A stretch of DNA of 64,000 bases from Apiotrichum sp. Y4204 (taxonomy: Eukaryota > Basidiomycota > Tremellomycetes > Trichosporonales > Trichosporonaceae): contig JAMYHL010000030.1 in the NCBI GenBank assembly GCA_025531455.1, forward strand, positions 405,713 through 469,712. The letters are read 5' to 3'. Shown one piece after another: positions 22,498 to 33,790 of this stretch. The translations under genes were made by a program, and so were the position numbers. How positions within the stretch are numbered: position 1 is the stretch's first letter; each line of letters begins with the position of its first letter. The notes under the pieces are model-generated. The model had not been told where the DNA came from. It saw nothing but the letters and a program-made list of their open reading frames with translations, and searched no databases.

Positions 22498-23117
22498 TTA
22501 GACGGTCGCACGGGGGATGAACGCGCCGTTGGGAATGTACGGGACGAGTGCGCGGTGACGGGGGCGTGGCTTGAGTGGCCGAGGGAATGGCGAGGGGACT
22601 TCGACTGATGGGAGCTCATCGCTGTCGTCGGCGACGTCGCTGCGTTGTTCGCACCACGACGGCCACCACTCAGGCTGGGCCATCTTCCGCGGGCGCACGC
22701 AGCCGGGGTGCGTCTCACAGCTCTGGCCGCCCACCCTGAGGAGATCGAGTGCGCGGTGCGCCCCCCACAGCTGAAGGAGTGCGGCGGCTGCGGCAAGTGC
22801 ACCAGCATCGATATGTGGCGGAAGCGCGCCGTCGAGGACGAGGAGCGCGAGGCGGACACCCGCCGCGGGGGCAGGGAGGGGCAGTGCCGGCATGCCTGCT
22901 AGCGTGCCATCTCCGAGGGGGAGGGCATGGACTGCTGCCCAGAGGTTTGTTCTGCGGTTAGCTTACGGGAAGTAATGCAATGCGCGACGCACTGCCACGA
23001 GAGGAACCGGTCGCGCGGGACGACGAAGCATCGCCCGTCGGCGCTCTCGAGGCGGATCTCGTATTCGGGTCGCGTGGGGCGCCAGTGTGCGTCGATCGGG
23101 GAGAGCGAGATGGTCAT
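22498..23117 (-). CDS. small BTB/POZ-like protein
   Basis: Two exons on the minus strand, 23117-22993 and 22951-22498, joined across a 41-nt intron with a GCTAAC branch site, give 192 residues. I do not know a specific orthologue. The start YEIRLESADGRCFVVPRDRFLSW resembles the opening strand, turn and helix of a BTB fold (SADG..F.V.R..LS). Later, HALPLGDG, ALPLPAPAAGVRLALLVLDG and the helix ALLQLWGAHRALDLLRVGG match the middle and end of the divergent BTB domains common in basidiomycetes. The last 60 residues are Pro/Arg-rich. It is convergent with the DnaJ gene, about 300 bases away. The fold call is from pattern similarity only. Confidence 0.62.
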
Positions 23118-24813
23118 TGTAAAGGAGTAACGAGTCGAATGATGAGCGGAAGGTAGAGTACAATGGCAGAACTGGCCGCACTGAAACCTGAAGCTGCGGT
23201 TACCGGCGGTCCGTCGCGAACACCCACCACCTCTGGCCGTGGGAACTTATGATTCAAGATGCAATCCATAGCAGCACGGACTCTGATCGTTGGGAACTGT
23301 GGGACTGTGGCGGCACCTTCAGCATGACCCTGTCGTCGAGGCCACCATGATGTCTAGGGTTCCAGCAGTTGGGGGGATCGAATGGCCCAAGTGTGCGCAA
23401 TTTGTAGATCCTGTAAAGAACAATGTCCGTCGCTGACGTGCATCGGCTGTCATGAGGCACCTCGACATGAGTAGTGCTTGTCACTTCCGTTCAGCAATCA
23501 CAGATCAGTCGAGTCAGCTGGCTGCGCCCGAGCGAGGGAGGGTTACAGCTGTCATCAGTTCGAAGGAGAACACAAGATCCCGCATCCTACCAACCGCGCA
23601 AGGGCTTTCCTCGATATGATATGTCTCTTGTGAAGAGCAACCCAAATGTAAAACGATTGAGAGACGGGGGTGACTTGCAATCAAGAATGGACGCTCTCTT
23701 ATGAGAGATGGTAAATGCGATGGACAATTTCGGCAGGATCCAGCAGGATGCAAAGGGTTGCACACCTTTCAGGCCATCCCCGTCATTTCCGACTTTCCGG
23801 CCCGGACTTGCATCACGACACAAGTAGTGCTATTTTATTAATTAGTTTTATTTTAGGAACCAAATAATTCTATATCCACTCTCCTATGCGGTTCCTTTTG
23901 CGGTTACAGACGGCCAATCGAGTAATCCCTGTGTGCGCTTGTGCGCCAGTGCGGCCTGTGATCCTGTGATGTCATCTGCACGTGCCGGCGGCAAGAAGAT
24001 CCCCACCAGGCCCACCAGCCCATCGGGGCGATGGGGGGCGCCCTCAGCCCAGATCCCGCGCAGCGCCCCTAGCAGCCAGCAGGCCAACAGCCAGCAGCAG
24101 ACTTGCTTGACTAGTGGATCTGTCTTTGTGGGAATGCCGTGCAGAAGCGCGGAGATGAGCAGTTCAATCAGTCGCAGTCGCAGCCACAGCCACAGCTGCC
24201 GCGGCTCTGCATAATTGGGTGGGCCGGGTCGGGGGTGGATCGAAGGGGGGCGGAGATTTGAGGAGGGAGGAATTCGAAACCGATCCAGTTGGCCAAGTTG
24301 GTCTCACCGAATATGTCAACCACCGCGGCCACCGCACCTCATCGCAGCACGTGCAGCCCCTCTGCAAATGACCGCAGTATCGCAGCATCCTGCCTTGCTT
24401 TTTGTGGTGGGGAGGGGCACGTCAGAGATTCAGAGAGAGGAATGCCAGGCAGACTGGTCACGCTGCATATTTGTGAAAGGGTGGGCTGTGATAGCAGTTT
24501 GACAACACCACATCCATCTTCAGGTGAGTACTGTACAGTGCACAGTGAGCACGTCGGTGGTGGGAGACGAGCGTCGCAGATCGCAGATTGACGACTGGTC
24601 GTCGCTGTAGATGGGCATTTGGCAATCATTCATCCTGAGAACAGAGAATCGTGCACAAACGTCACAAACGTCATACTTGTGAAGGGTGTCTGGTGGACGG
24701 AGTGAGCACCACCAGTTGGAATCAACCGCACACACGCAGACACCCATACGCACACTTTTGTTTCTCTTGCCATTGCACCAGTAGACTTAACTGACATCTT
24801 GAAGACAGACAAC
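23118..24813. other. intergenic, no gene recognised
   Basis: About 1.7 kb upstream of the malic enzyme gene. A short A/T-rich patch at about 23826-23880 stands out against the GC-rich surroundings. No coding or RNA gene is supported. Confidence 0.5.
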
Positions 24814-26995
24814 ATGTTCATCCGCCGCATACGTTCCCGGGCTGTGGTTCCACTCCCTGTCGCCGCGCCGGCCCAGCGTTCGCTTTCCAGCCAACCTACG
24901 AGCCGTGTCGTGATCTCAGAGGACAAGAACCTTGTCCCGATCCGCACCAACCTGCATGGCTCGGCGCTCCTCAACACCCCGTCTCTCAACAAGGGCGCGG
25001 GGTTCTCCCGTGAGGAGCGCGCCGTGTTCGGCCTTGAAGGGTTTCTTCCCTTTGATGTGCACTCTCTGGAAAAGCAGGCGAACCGCGCCTACAACCAGCT
25101 CCTCAAGCAGCCGACGGTGATACTCAAGCACGCGTTCCTTGCGTGAGTGTCAGGCAGTGCCGGCGATGGTCAGGAGGCCGACGCAATGGAAAGACCTTGG
25201 CTTTCACGCCAGGTCCAGCTTCAAGCCCTGCTGACTCCAGATCCCTCCGCGACCAGAACCAGGTGTTGTTCTACCGCTTGATGCAGGACAATCTTGAGGA
25301 GCTCCTCGGCATCCTTTACACGCCGGGCGCTGCGGAGGCCGTCCAGAACTACTCGAGCCTCTTCAGGCGGCCTGTGAGTCCTTAGCGACGCCCCTAGACT
25401 TGTGCTGACACTCCAGATCGGCTGCTTCCTCGTATGTTCTCCGTTCTCGTTTTTCGGTACTGACTCCAGTCTTTCCCCAACAAGGACGGCATGCGGGCGC
25501 AGCTTGAAGGCCACCTCCAGGACATCAACCGCACGGCGGACGTTGCCAATCACACCAAGGACACGGCCGAGTCTATCGACCTCGTCGTGGTGACCGACTC
25601 CGAGGCGATTCTCGGTATCGGTGACCAGGGCGTTGGCGGCATCACAATCTCGACATCCAAGGCGGCGCTGTACACGCTTGGTGCGGGAATCAACCCGAAC
25701 CGAATCCTTCCGGTCGTCCTTGATGTGGGCACAGACAACCACGCCCTCTTCGCCGACCCTCTCTATATGGGTTGGAAGCGCACCCGTCTCCGTGGCAAGA
25801 ACTATGAGAACTTTGTCGATCAGTTCGTCAAGAACTGTCGCGAGCTCTTCCCGAACGCCATTATCCACTTTGAGGACTTCGGTCTTACACAGGCGTACAA
25901 ATGTGAGCCCTTCTTTGGGGGTCTTTGCGCTGACGTGCAGTTTTGGACAAGTACAAGGACAAGATGCCCATGTTCAACGATGACATCCAGGGCACCGGTG
26001 CTGTCGCCCTTGCTGCGCTTATCTCGTGAGTTGGGACCTGTCACAATGTTTGGTATTATGAGTTCTGACATCAGCGCACTCAAGGCTTCTGGACAGAAGC
26101 TCAAGGACCAGCGCATAGTCATCTACGGTGCCGGATCCGCCGGCATGGGCATTGCAGCCCAGATTCTTGACGGCTTGCAGATCATCGATGGACTCTCGCG
26201 GGAAGAGGCCCTAAAGTGCTTCTGGTGTGTGGACCGCAACGGTCTGCTCGTGGAAAGCATGGGGGAGACGCTTCGTCACTCGCAACTCGAGTACGCGCGC
26301 CCAGACGAGGAGATCAAGGATTGGGAGCTGCAACACCCCGAACTGAACCAGGCTAACCTCCTCGACGTCATCAAGCACGTCAAGCCAACGGTCCTCATCG
26401 GCACCTCGACCCACACCCGCGCCTTCACCGAGGAGATCGTCACCGAGATGGCCAAGCACGTCGAGCGACCTGTGATTTTCCCCATGTCCAACCCCACGGC
26501 GCTGTGCGAAGTCGACCCCGTCGACGCTCTCCAGTGGACGAACGGCAAGGCGTTTATCGCTACCGGCTCCCCATTCGAACCAGTTGAGGTCAACGGAAAG
26601 ACATACCACATCGCCCAGACTGTGAGTTTCAGCTCCTTGCGAATATCTTTGACACGCAGAACAACGCTCTGCTCTACCCCGCCCTCGGCCTCGGCGCCAT
26701 TCTCTCGCGCGCAAAGACAATCTCGCCAAGCATGCTCATGGCGAGCGTGTACGCGCTGGCCTCGCTGTCGCCAACTCTCGAGCACTCGGGCGCCGCACTA
26801 CTTCCGGACCTAGCCGACGTGCGCCACGTTTCCGTCAACATTGCTGCCGCGGTCGTGCGCCGCGCCGTCTCGGATGGTCTGGCACAGGACGAGAGGGCTG
26901 TCAAGCTCGTTGAGGAGGGCGGCGACAGGCTCGAACGCTACATCCGGTCCCGCATGTGGGATCCCGTGTACCGCCCACTCGAGCTTGTTGACTAG
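24814..26995 (+). CDS. MAE1: NAD-dependent malic enzyme, probably mitochondrial
   Basis: Oxidatively decarboxylates malate to pyruvate. Seven exons (24814-25142, 25241-25373, 25417-25431, 25470-25902, 25941-26025, 26075-26621, 26660-26995) give 625 residues. The N-terminus [20 protein letters not shown] is Arg-rich without acids, followed by QRSLSSQ, as in mitochondrial presequences. Family motifs in order: [66 protein letters not shown] (about residue 316), the dinucleotide-binding [10 protein letters not shown] (about 350) and [11 protein letters not shown]. Exon 3 is only 15 nt (IGCFL) yet both flanking introns have canonical ends and the family expects a GCF segment here. Assignment to NAD rather than NADP rests on similarity to the yeast mitochondrial enzyme and is moderately certain. 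Confidence 0.94.
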
Positions 26996-27753
26996 GTGTT
27001 TCCCTAGAATTTCTACTGTATCATGCAATTTCATTTGACATCGCCCTCGTTGAAGCAGAAGCTTTCCGTGACGAGGGTATTGGTCACGATCCCAAACAGG
27101 TGCGGGGCAACATCACCTTGTGAACGTCCGTCCACTTCCACTACCCCACAGCCCCGCGCGTGGTGGAACAACGCGTACCACTACGGTCTTCGTTAGCAAC
27201 ACTTAATTAGAAGAATATAAACAAAAGCTCAAAATCCATAAAAAGACGGCCTATGCAGACCAACTCGCGCAACGCAGTCAGAACGAATGATCATATGCAC
27301 GGCTCATTCCAAGGACCTTGCTCAATAGTAGAGCTGGACCGGTATCCGCACAACGAACGACAGAAGACGAACTGAAACATGGTTGAAGTTGACAGATTCT
27401 GATGGGCAAGTTGTCTGATAAGGGTTTCCCACAGCTCTCAGACGCGTTGCAAAATCATCTGGAGAGTAATCCACGAGGACCCGGCTCGGTCACGCTGATG
27501 TTTTCTCCGTAATCAGAGAAGGGGTGCAGCAACTAACTACCCCCGCTGTCTCAAATAACATCTCCAAATCTCGCGTTGGTTGATTCCCAGCCCAACAAAC
27601 GTGGAGGACGTGCTCCCAGGTGCTATGGTCATCAACTGCTGGCGATGCCCATCGCTCTACGACCTCCTCACCACGAAAGGGGCCACAGCTCTCAGTCGTC
27701 GCCTCAAACACTCCGATTTCGACGCCAGGCCGCGCCGATCTCCTCCTCTATCC
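26996..27753. other. malic enzyme 3' flank
   Basis: No gene recognised between the malic enzyme stop codon and the tRNA-Glu gene. An A/T-rich patch at about 27200-27245 may contain the mRNA 3'-end signals. Confidence 0.45.
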
Positions 27754-27857
27754 TCTTCGCTAGTATATCGGTTAGTATAATCGCCTCTCAGTCGAGAGAG
27801 CCCTCCAACAGGAGGAGCGCACCGCGATAGAGCAGGGTTCGACTCCCTGGCGGAGAA
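27754..27857 (+). tRNA. tRNA-Glu(CTC) with a 32-nt intron
   Basis: The acceptor stem 27754-27760 pairs with 27850-27856 (one G-U pair). The D arm is GTAT/GTAT with the loop GG. The anticodon stem ATCGC (27780-27784) pairs with GCGAT (27824-27828). The loop after splicing is CTCTCA plus C, with anticodon CTC at 27787-27789. The T arm is CAGGG-TTCGACT-CCCTG. Between position 37 (27790) and position 38 (27823) lie 32 extra bases, the standard site for nuclear tRNA introns. The intron begins GTCGAGAG, whose GAGAG can pair with the CTCTC of the anticodon loop, as expected for the bulge-helix-bulge seen by the splicing endonuclease. A T5 run follows at 27885. Confidence 0.9.
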
Positions 27858-27884
27858 GAGCGCGCGCGCGTGAGCGCGTGATCG

Positions 27885-27889
27885 TTTTT
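27885..27889 (+). terminator. Pol III oligo-T terminator of tRNA-Glu
   Basis: TTTTT 28 bases after the mature 3' end. The intervening trailer is an alternating GC stretch that can fold on itself (CGCGC with GCGCG). Confidence 0.6.
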
Positions 27890-28099
27890 CTTGCCGGTGA
27901 GTGGCATGGGTGGAAGGCCAGGAGGGGTTGGGCACCGGGCAGCGGGTTGTAATAGTAAGTCATGAGCGAGTGACCTTGCGTGGACATTTATTGTCGGTTG
28001 CGGGTTGCAATCTGTAAGGATCGAGTACCCTTGCGAACCTGGTAGGTGTCTCTTTCCACATCCCGTCGCGAACGAGCGTCTGAAACACCCAACGTCGAG

Positions 28100-28177
28100 A
28101 TCGCTATGGCCTAGTGGGACGGCGCCAGGCTCATACGTGACACCTGGAGATCGCAGGATCGAAACCTGCTGGCGATA
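28100..28177 (+). tRNA. initiator-type tRNA-Met(CAT) with a putative 6-nt intron
   Basis: The acceptor stem 28100-28106 pairs with 28170-28176 over 7 bp (one G-U) and has A1:U72, the hallmark of eukaryotic initiator tRNA. The A box TGGCCTAGTGGG fits the consensus. The T arm GCAGG-ATCGAAA-CCTGC has A at positions 54 and 60 instead of T, the second initiator hallmark. The anticodon stem CCAGG (28125-28129) pairs with CCTGG (28143-28147). The 13 bases between them read CTCATA, CGTGAC, A. Removing CGTGAC (28136-28141) at the usual position 37/38 leaves CTCATAA, the exact initiator anticodon loop, and GTGA of the removed part pairs with TCAT. The usual three G:C pairs at the bottom of the anticodon stem are only partly kept (one is A:U). 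Confidence 0.87.
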
Positions 28178-28184
28178 GGCACCC

Positions 28185-28189
28185 TTTTT
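28185..28189 (+). terminator. Pol III oligo-T terminator of initiator tRNA-Met
   Basis: TTTTT eight bases after the discriminator base, with no hairpin before it. Confidence 0.7.
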
Positions 28190-28479
28190 GAGATCGGGTG
28201 GGCCCTGAGGAGCGGACGAGGAAGATTGCAAGCAAGAGATGAGGTCGGAAGACTAAAGTTACGACAAGTGAGCTTTGGTGGCGGTGGTTGGAGGTGATCA
28301 TGACTTTCGGCTTTTGCGCAGTTGACTTTCCGACCCGGGCAGGGATGCGTCTGTTAGGCGGACAGACAATCGGGGGTAGACAAACGCTATACGCGCAGTA
28401 GAAGATTAGAAGTCAGACTCAATGGCGACTGTCATCTAATTAGAACATCGCCCAGCATGTCAGTCTACAAGTATACAAT
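28190..28479. other. spacer, nothing recognised
   Basis: About 290 bases between the tRNA-Met terminator and the 3' end of the minus-strand J-protein gene; no feature is seen. Confidence 0.45.
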
Positions 28480-29473
28480 CTAATCCAACAACTCGGTGTC
28501 CCCCACGCTAGTCTCTTCATCCGTGTCCTCCGTGCCCACGTCAGCCGCGCTAACGGTGAATCCGCCGCCTATGGATATAACGGCAAGGAGCACGACGGTG
28601 ATCACGATAAAGCGCCACATTTGGCTTTCGCCCTTCACCTCCTCATCGAGGCGTGACGTCTCGCGGCGTTGGCGAGCGGCTGCACCGGGGCTATGTCCCG
28701 CCTTCCGTCCCCAGCGCCCACCGACGCCCGACGCCGGGCCACTACCCATGCCCATCCCAGCCCCAAGGTTCGGGTCAACCTTGCGCCGCCCGGTCCAGTG
28801 TGCCCCGGGTGGCGGCCGACTGCCCCATGATGAGTGTGGTCCCGATGTGCGCCGCGACTCTGGGCTGTGTGGCCGGAAACCAGAGTGCGATCGCTGTGAC
28901 GCCGGCGTATGTGACCGGTCGTACGCGGCTCGCGCGGTCTCATTGCCCAGCACGCCGTATGCTTCGTTGATCGCGTGAAACGCCTCGCTCGAACCGCCGG
29001 GCGCGTCCGGGTGCATCTTCTTCGAGAGCTGCCGTCAGCGTTGTTGACTCAAGTACTAGGAGGCAGAGTTGGGCAACAATGGGTCTTCCCGACACCGGAG
29101 CTGTCCACCACTTGCAATGGCCAGCCCCTCTGGTAAAAGGATAAAGCAACTTAGCGACGCATCGCCACGCTACCCACCTCCACTCGCAGGACCTGCGGCG
29201 TGACCAAGCTTGCTCACTCACCTCGTAGAACCTAGCCTTGATCTGCTGACGACTCGCATTCCTGGGCAGCTTGAGTGTGCCATAGTGGTCTACCCGGGCA
29301 TCCCGAAGCGCCGTAGATGCAAAGCCACGGTTGAGGAGTGGCTGCGACAAGTGTGATGCGCAAGTGGCGAGTGGGAGGCGGAGACGTCGTGATGGGCCTG
29401 CTGCTGCCGCCAGATTTGCAGACGCTGACCATGTCGAGCTGGTATGTGTGAGATATGTACTTGAGCGGAGCAT
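28480..29473 (-). CDS. J-domain protein with likely mitochondrial presequence and one membrane segment
   Basis: Two exons on the minus strand, 29473-29222 and 29028-28480, give 266 residues. The N-terminus MLRSSTYLTHTSSTWSASAN is rich in Ser, Thr and Arg with no acidic residue, followed by RRLRLPLATCASH, consistent with mitochondrial import. The J domain starts at DHYGTLKLPRNASRQQIKARFYE and continues after the intron with LSKKMHPDAPGG, FHAINEAYGVLGN and ARAAYD; the HPD triad is intact. A disordered Ser/Arg/Gly region follows, then a hydrophobic segment MWRFIVITVVLLAVISIGGG near the C-terminus and an acidic tail. It resembles type III J proteins of the inner membrane. The start is the ATG at 29473; the in-frame TTG three codons earlier is not needed. 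Confidence 0.85.
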
Positions 29474-30241
29474 TGCGCGCAAGGTGCAATGACAGTGGTG
29501 TGTGGCGAAAGGCTCTCTCGCCAGAGTAGGAAGAGTGGATAGACTGATGGAGTTGCTGATGACGAGGGGTGGTACTCTGTAATGACTCTTTGACTTTTAC
29601 CTGATTACCGATCCAGCGTGTGCACTGAGCAGTTCTGTGTGGTGGGTGTGTTGGATGCTGTACGGTGTACGGTGTGCCACTTGTCGCGTAACTCCGAGAA
29701 ATGACGACACATGTTGTTATGTTGTTTCGAGCTTCCGAGCAAACCCGATCCACGTGCCGACCCAAGCCAGTCACGGGAAATAATCCGCCAAATCTACCTC
29801 ATGACCTTGGTCTAATTCGCAAGTCTGGTATCCTCTCTGGCCTCTATTGGCTAAGATCATGTGTAGTATCTGTTCTTAAAGCTGTGAGAAGCTTTATCCG
29901 AACTACGGTTCGGCTCTTCTCTAGCAATCTTTCCTCGCCCGAGTCACCGCTGCGGCTTGCCGCAAGTAACTCGCGATGTCGCTGGCCATACACTACCGCC
30001 TTCTGATGTCAGGGTACAACAACAAATTTATGTTTTTTGGATCGCACTTACTCATCCTATCATCCTCGATTGCACTTCTTTCCCGGCGTTAAAGGGTAAG
30101 TATATCTTGTTTTCCCGGAGGACATGCACATACATAGAGTAAATGTAGCCGCTTGCCACCTCTGAACACGCAATCGACTTCATAGACACAAAAAACTATG
30201 GACAGATGTTATCAATCACTGCCTGCGTCTCTCCTCCTTCC
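29474..30241. other. promoter side of the J-protein gene and CYC8 3' flank
   Basis: No gene recognised. The left part must carry the J-protein promoter and the right part the CYC8 3' end. Confidence 0.45.
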
Positions 30242-33200
30242 TCATCGTCCCGCCTCGGCGTCAGCCATCTCAACGTCCTCTTGATGCGCCGCAGCCGACG
30301 CCCGGTCCTTGTCGCTCCCCGCAGACAAAGGCGCCTTTGGCGACATGGGGGCCTTGGGAGATCGTTTACCGTCCTCTGGCGACTTGGACTTGTACGGCCT
30401 GGACTGGACTGTCTCGGGCGAACGTGGGATAACGGGCGAGCGCACCGCAACCGGTGAAGTGCGCGTATCGGAAGTCGGCGCTGGCGTGGCTGCCAGTGCG
30501 ACAGGCGACACAGCGGACTTGCGGTGGTCTGGCGGTGACTTGGGCGATACAGGCTTGGATGCCGGCCGCACCGAGATCTCAGGAGAACGGGGTGGCATCG
30601 GAGAGCGCAAACTCTTCTCATGTGGTTTGTTGAGGACTTCGATACGTGGCGCACTGTGATGATGGGATTCGCGACCCGCATTGAGAACCTCAATCACAGT
30701 GTGGCGCTTCGTGGGACTGTTCGTCGCCGGAGACCCACGCGACTTCTTGCTATCCGTCGTCGGGCGAGACAGTTCCGGTGATGGAGGGCTGGTGCGCTTG
30801 ATGCCAGCAATGGAGTTGGGCGGGCTCCTCTCAGGAGGCGGCTGAACCGGTGCCGATGGCGCACGGCGATCGGCGTGCAAGAACATGAGCGCATCGGCCG
30901 CACCCTCGTCATAATCTGCGGTGGAGTCAGTGCCTGTCGCGCCAGCAGAGATGGAGTGTGGCCACGTACCCTCGTCAATCGTCCGGCTAGGATGCGTGGT
31001 ACGCTGTCCTGATGACGCGTGAGACGGTGCAGGGCTGGGGCGGGGACTGGCCTCATCACCATTCATGCGACCGCCACGACCCTTGGGGTCCATACGCCCC
31101 TTCGGGGCGGACGGCTTTCGCTTGTCATCCTCTTTCTTAACAGTCCCTCCACGCCTGCTCGCCCTCGAACTTGTCGATGCCGCAGGGCTTGGTGCACGCA
31201 TGTCAGATGCCTCGCGCATAACTGATGGTGGGGGGCCGTTACGATCCCATCCAGGAGGCATTCGCTCGTTCTCAGGGTAACCCATGCGAGGATCGCGGGG
31301 ATCACGAATGTCACGAGGGTCACGGAAATCATCAGGGCGCTCTCCAGGCGGATAACCCATGGGGCCACCATACGGAGGCCGATGGAAGCCGTCAGGCGGT
31401 CGTTGGAAGTCGCGCGAGTCGCTGCGGCCCATCGGCCCACGGGGGTCTCCAGGGTGGCGATCGCTGGGCCGAGGCGACGGCCCGCGAGGGTCGTGCGGGG
31501 GCATGCCCGAGACTCGAGGATCGCGTGGGTCACGAAGATCGCCACCACGGCGCTCCCATTCTTCATGGTCCCGGAATCCCGCGTGCGGAGGTCCAGGAGG
31601 GTACGCAGGGTAGCCTTGGGGGGGAGGGCCTGGTTCCTGATGGCGACGTCTTGGTGAAGTGGGCGGGGGGCCGTCGTGCGTTGGGTCATACCTGGTAGGC
31701 ATGGGTGGACCTCCGTTGAAACCAGGACCCGGAGGTCCTCCAGGCGCAGGGCCACCACGCGGACCATCACGGAATTGCTCGCGCATGTCGCGAGGCCCAG
31801 GACGATCCGTATCGATAGGTCCCAGTGGTGCATGACGCGACATGTTACCACGAGACTCGTCGACGTTTGCCAGCGGCGGTGGTCCGCCACCGCGGAAAGG
31901 CCCTGGAGAGTGCTGACGGTTGAACTCTGGAGGAGGGGCCGGCAAGTCTCCACGACCAGGCTGAGCAACAGCATGATCATCTCCGGGTAGCGGACCACCC
32001 ACTGGAGGTGGAGGAGGATGGCCCAAACGGGGCGAGCCACCTGGGCTCCCGTTAGCTCCGTAGCCCTGAGGGGGAGGGTTGTACTGCGAAGGGTGAACAT
32101 CGACTGGAGCTGGCGGAGGAGGGATAGGCTGGTTGCCGCCGTTCTGCAGTAGCTGAAGGCGGTGCTTGATGGCGGTGTTCGTAGGATCTAAATCTGCGGC
32201 GCGAGAGTAGGCGTCGATAGCGTCCGTAATCTGGTTGTTGCACGACTCATACAGGCTGCCGAGGTTGTACCATACCTCGGAGATGTACGGGTTGATGCGG
32301 ATCGCACGGGAATAAGCATCGAGCGCGTCACGGTACTGGTTGATTTGGAAGTAAAGCACACCAATTGAGCACCAGAAGGTCGGGTTACGCCCATCGCGGT
32401 ACACCGCCTGCTGGTACGCTTCATAAGCTTTGTTGTAACGTTGACCCGCCATGAAGGCACGCCCGAGCAGATACCAGCTTTGGGCATCGGAGCCATCCGT
32501 TTCAAGACTCTTTGTAAGGTAAGCGACACCTTGCTCCTGGTTGGCGAAGGGCGCGCCTGGCTGAGTGTATAACCAGCCAAGCTGCTGGAGCACCTTGGCG
32601 TGATCGGGCTGGTGACTGAGAACGCGCATGTACGCTTCGCGTGCCGAGACGTAATCGCGATCGAGCTCGTAGACATGGCCGAGCTGGAACCAGATGTCCC
32701 AAGACGTCAGAGGCCTGGGAGGGTTGTCGATAATGTAGCGGAAACAGTGAAGCGATTGGGCATACTTGCGCTGATGCTTGTAAATGATACCCAGGCGGAA
32801 GTAGATCTCATTGGCCTTCTCAAAGTCTGAAAGTCAGCGTCATGCTTTTTGATGCTGAGCTCACTCCTATCCATCTTCAAAACGCTCGAGAACGCTTCCT
32901 CCGCGTGCTCAAAAGAGCCATAGCGGTCGTACAGAATGCCGATACCGTACCAAAGTTTGGGCTCCTGAGGAGGTCAGCATTTGTGTCTGAGCATGTCCAC
33001 GATTCACTAACCTTCGGGTTCGGAAGGTAATGGAGAGCCTGTTGGTAGGCAGTGTACGCCTTGGGCAAATCATCCTTCATCAGAAGACAGTGACCTGGCG
33101 TGTCAGTTCTGATCGCCCATTTATTCCTACCCATTGATCCCCAGACCTCGCCGTTGTCCTGCTTAATGTTTAGGATGTGCTGAAAATACTCAATAGCCTT

Positions 33201-33790
33201 GTCGAACTGATCGCGGCTCCGCCAAATGGAGGCAACGGCATTAAGACTCAGGAGAGAGTTGGGATTGTGACGCAGTGCATGCTCGAAAGCTTCCAGCGCA
33301 CGGTTTTGATCGTTCATTTGCTCCGAGACGGCACCTGGGGGGTCAATCAACACGGACGGACGTACGAATGGCCTTGTCCTCGCGATTGGAACATACCGAT
33401 CAGCATCCATGTGTTTTCATTCGCTGTTGCGAGCTGTTCAAAGAGGGCGTCCTGCTTCTCCTTGCCAGCTCGAGCAGCTGCGCTCATTCCAGCCGGGGCT
33501 GGCGTTCCATGGCTGTGGCCATTGGAAACGGGGGCGGGTGGGGGTGGAGCGACTGCCTCTGGCGGAGGCGGAGGTCCCGGCATGGGCATTCCAGCGCTGG
33601 GAGGACCGTTCACAGGGAGAGGGGGAGGGGGTCCGCCAACCGGCATAGGAGGGGGCCCGGTCGAAAGTTGACGGGCGGATGGATGGTGGTGCATAGGGTG
33701 TGATGGTTGCGATGAATATCCCGGTCCCGGAGGTGGATAGGACGAGTGCATCGACATGTGGTGAGGGACCCGCGAGTCGGCTGGTGGCAT
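30242..33790 (-). CDS. CYC8: general transcriptional co-repressor Cyc8/Ssn6
   Basis: TPR scaffold that works with Tup1 to repress transcription. Five exons on the minus strand (33790-33397, 33334-33131, 33094-33012, 32964-32865, 32826-30242) give 1121 residues. The N-terminus is Pro/His-rich (PPMPVGGPPPPLPVNGPP). TPR units then run from about residue 110 to 480: WMLIGAVSEQMNDQNRALE, SLNAVASIWRSRDQFDKA, ALHYLPNPKEPKLWYGIG, ANEIYFRLGIIYKHQRKY, VLQQLGWLYTQPG, SWYLLGRAFMAGQRYNKA, WCSIGVLYFQINQYRDAL and VWYNLGSLYESCNNQ. The order and spacing match Cyc8, including the D-NPPRPLTSWDIWFQLGHVYE stretch. The last 640 residues are low complexity, Pro/Arg/Asp then Ser/Pro (RSPVIPRSPE). The start ATG lies just after a possible 5'-UTR intron acceptor (CTAATGCTCCAG); the frame upstream is closed by a stop. 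Confidence 0.95.

Noticed and set aside
25221..25868. 215-codon minus-strand frame
   Set aside because: It is antisense to malic enzyme exons 2 to 4.
29474..29482. Upstream TTG as start of the J-protein
   Set aside because: An ATG three codons downstream gives a normal presequence, and nuclear genes start with ATG.
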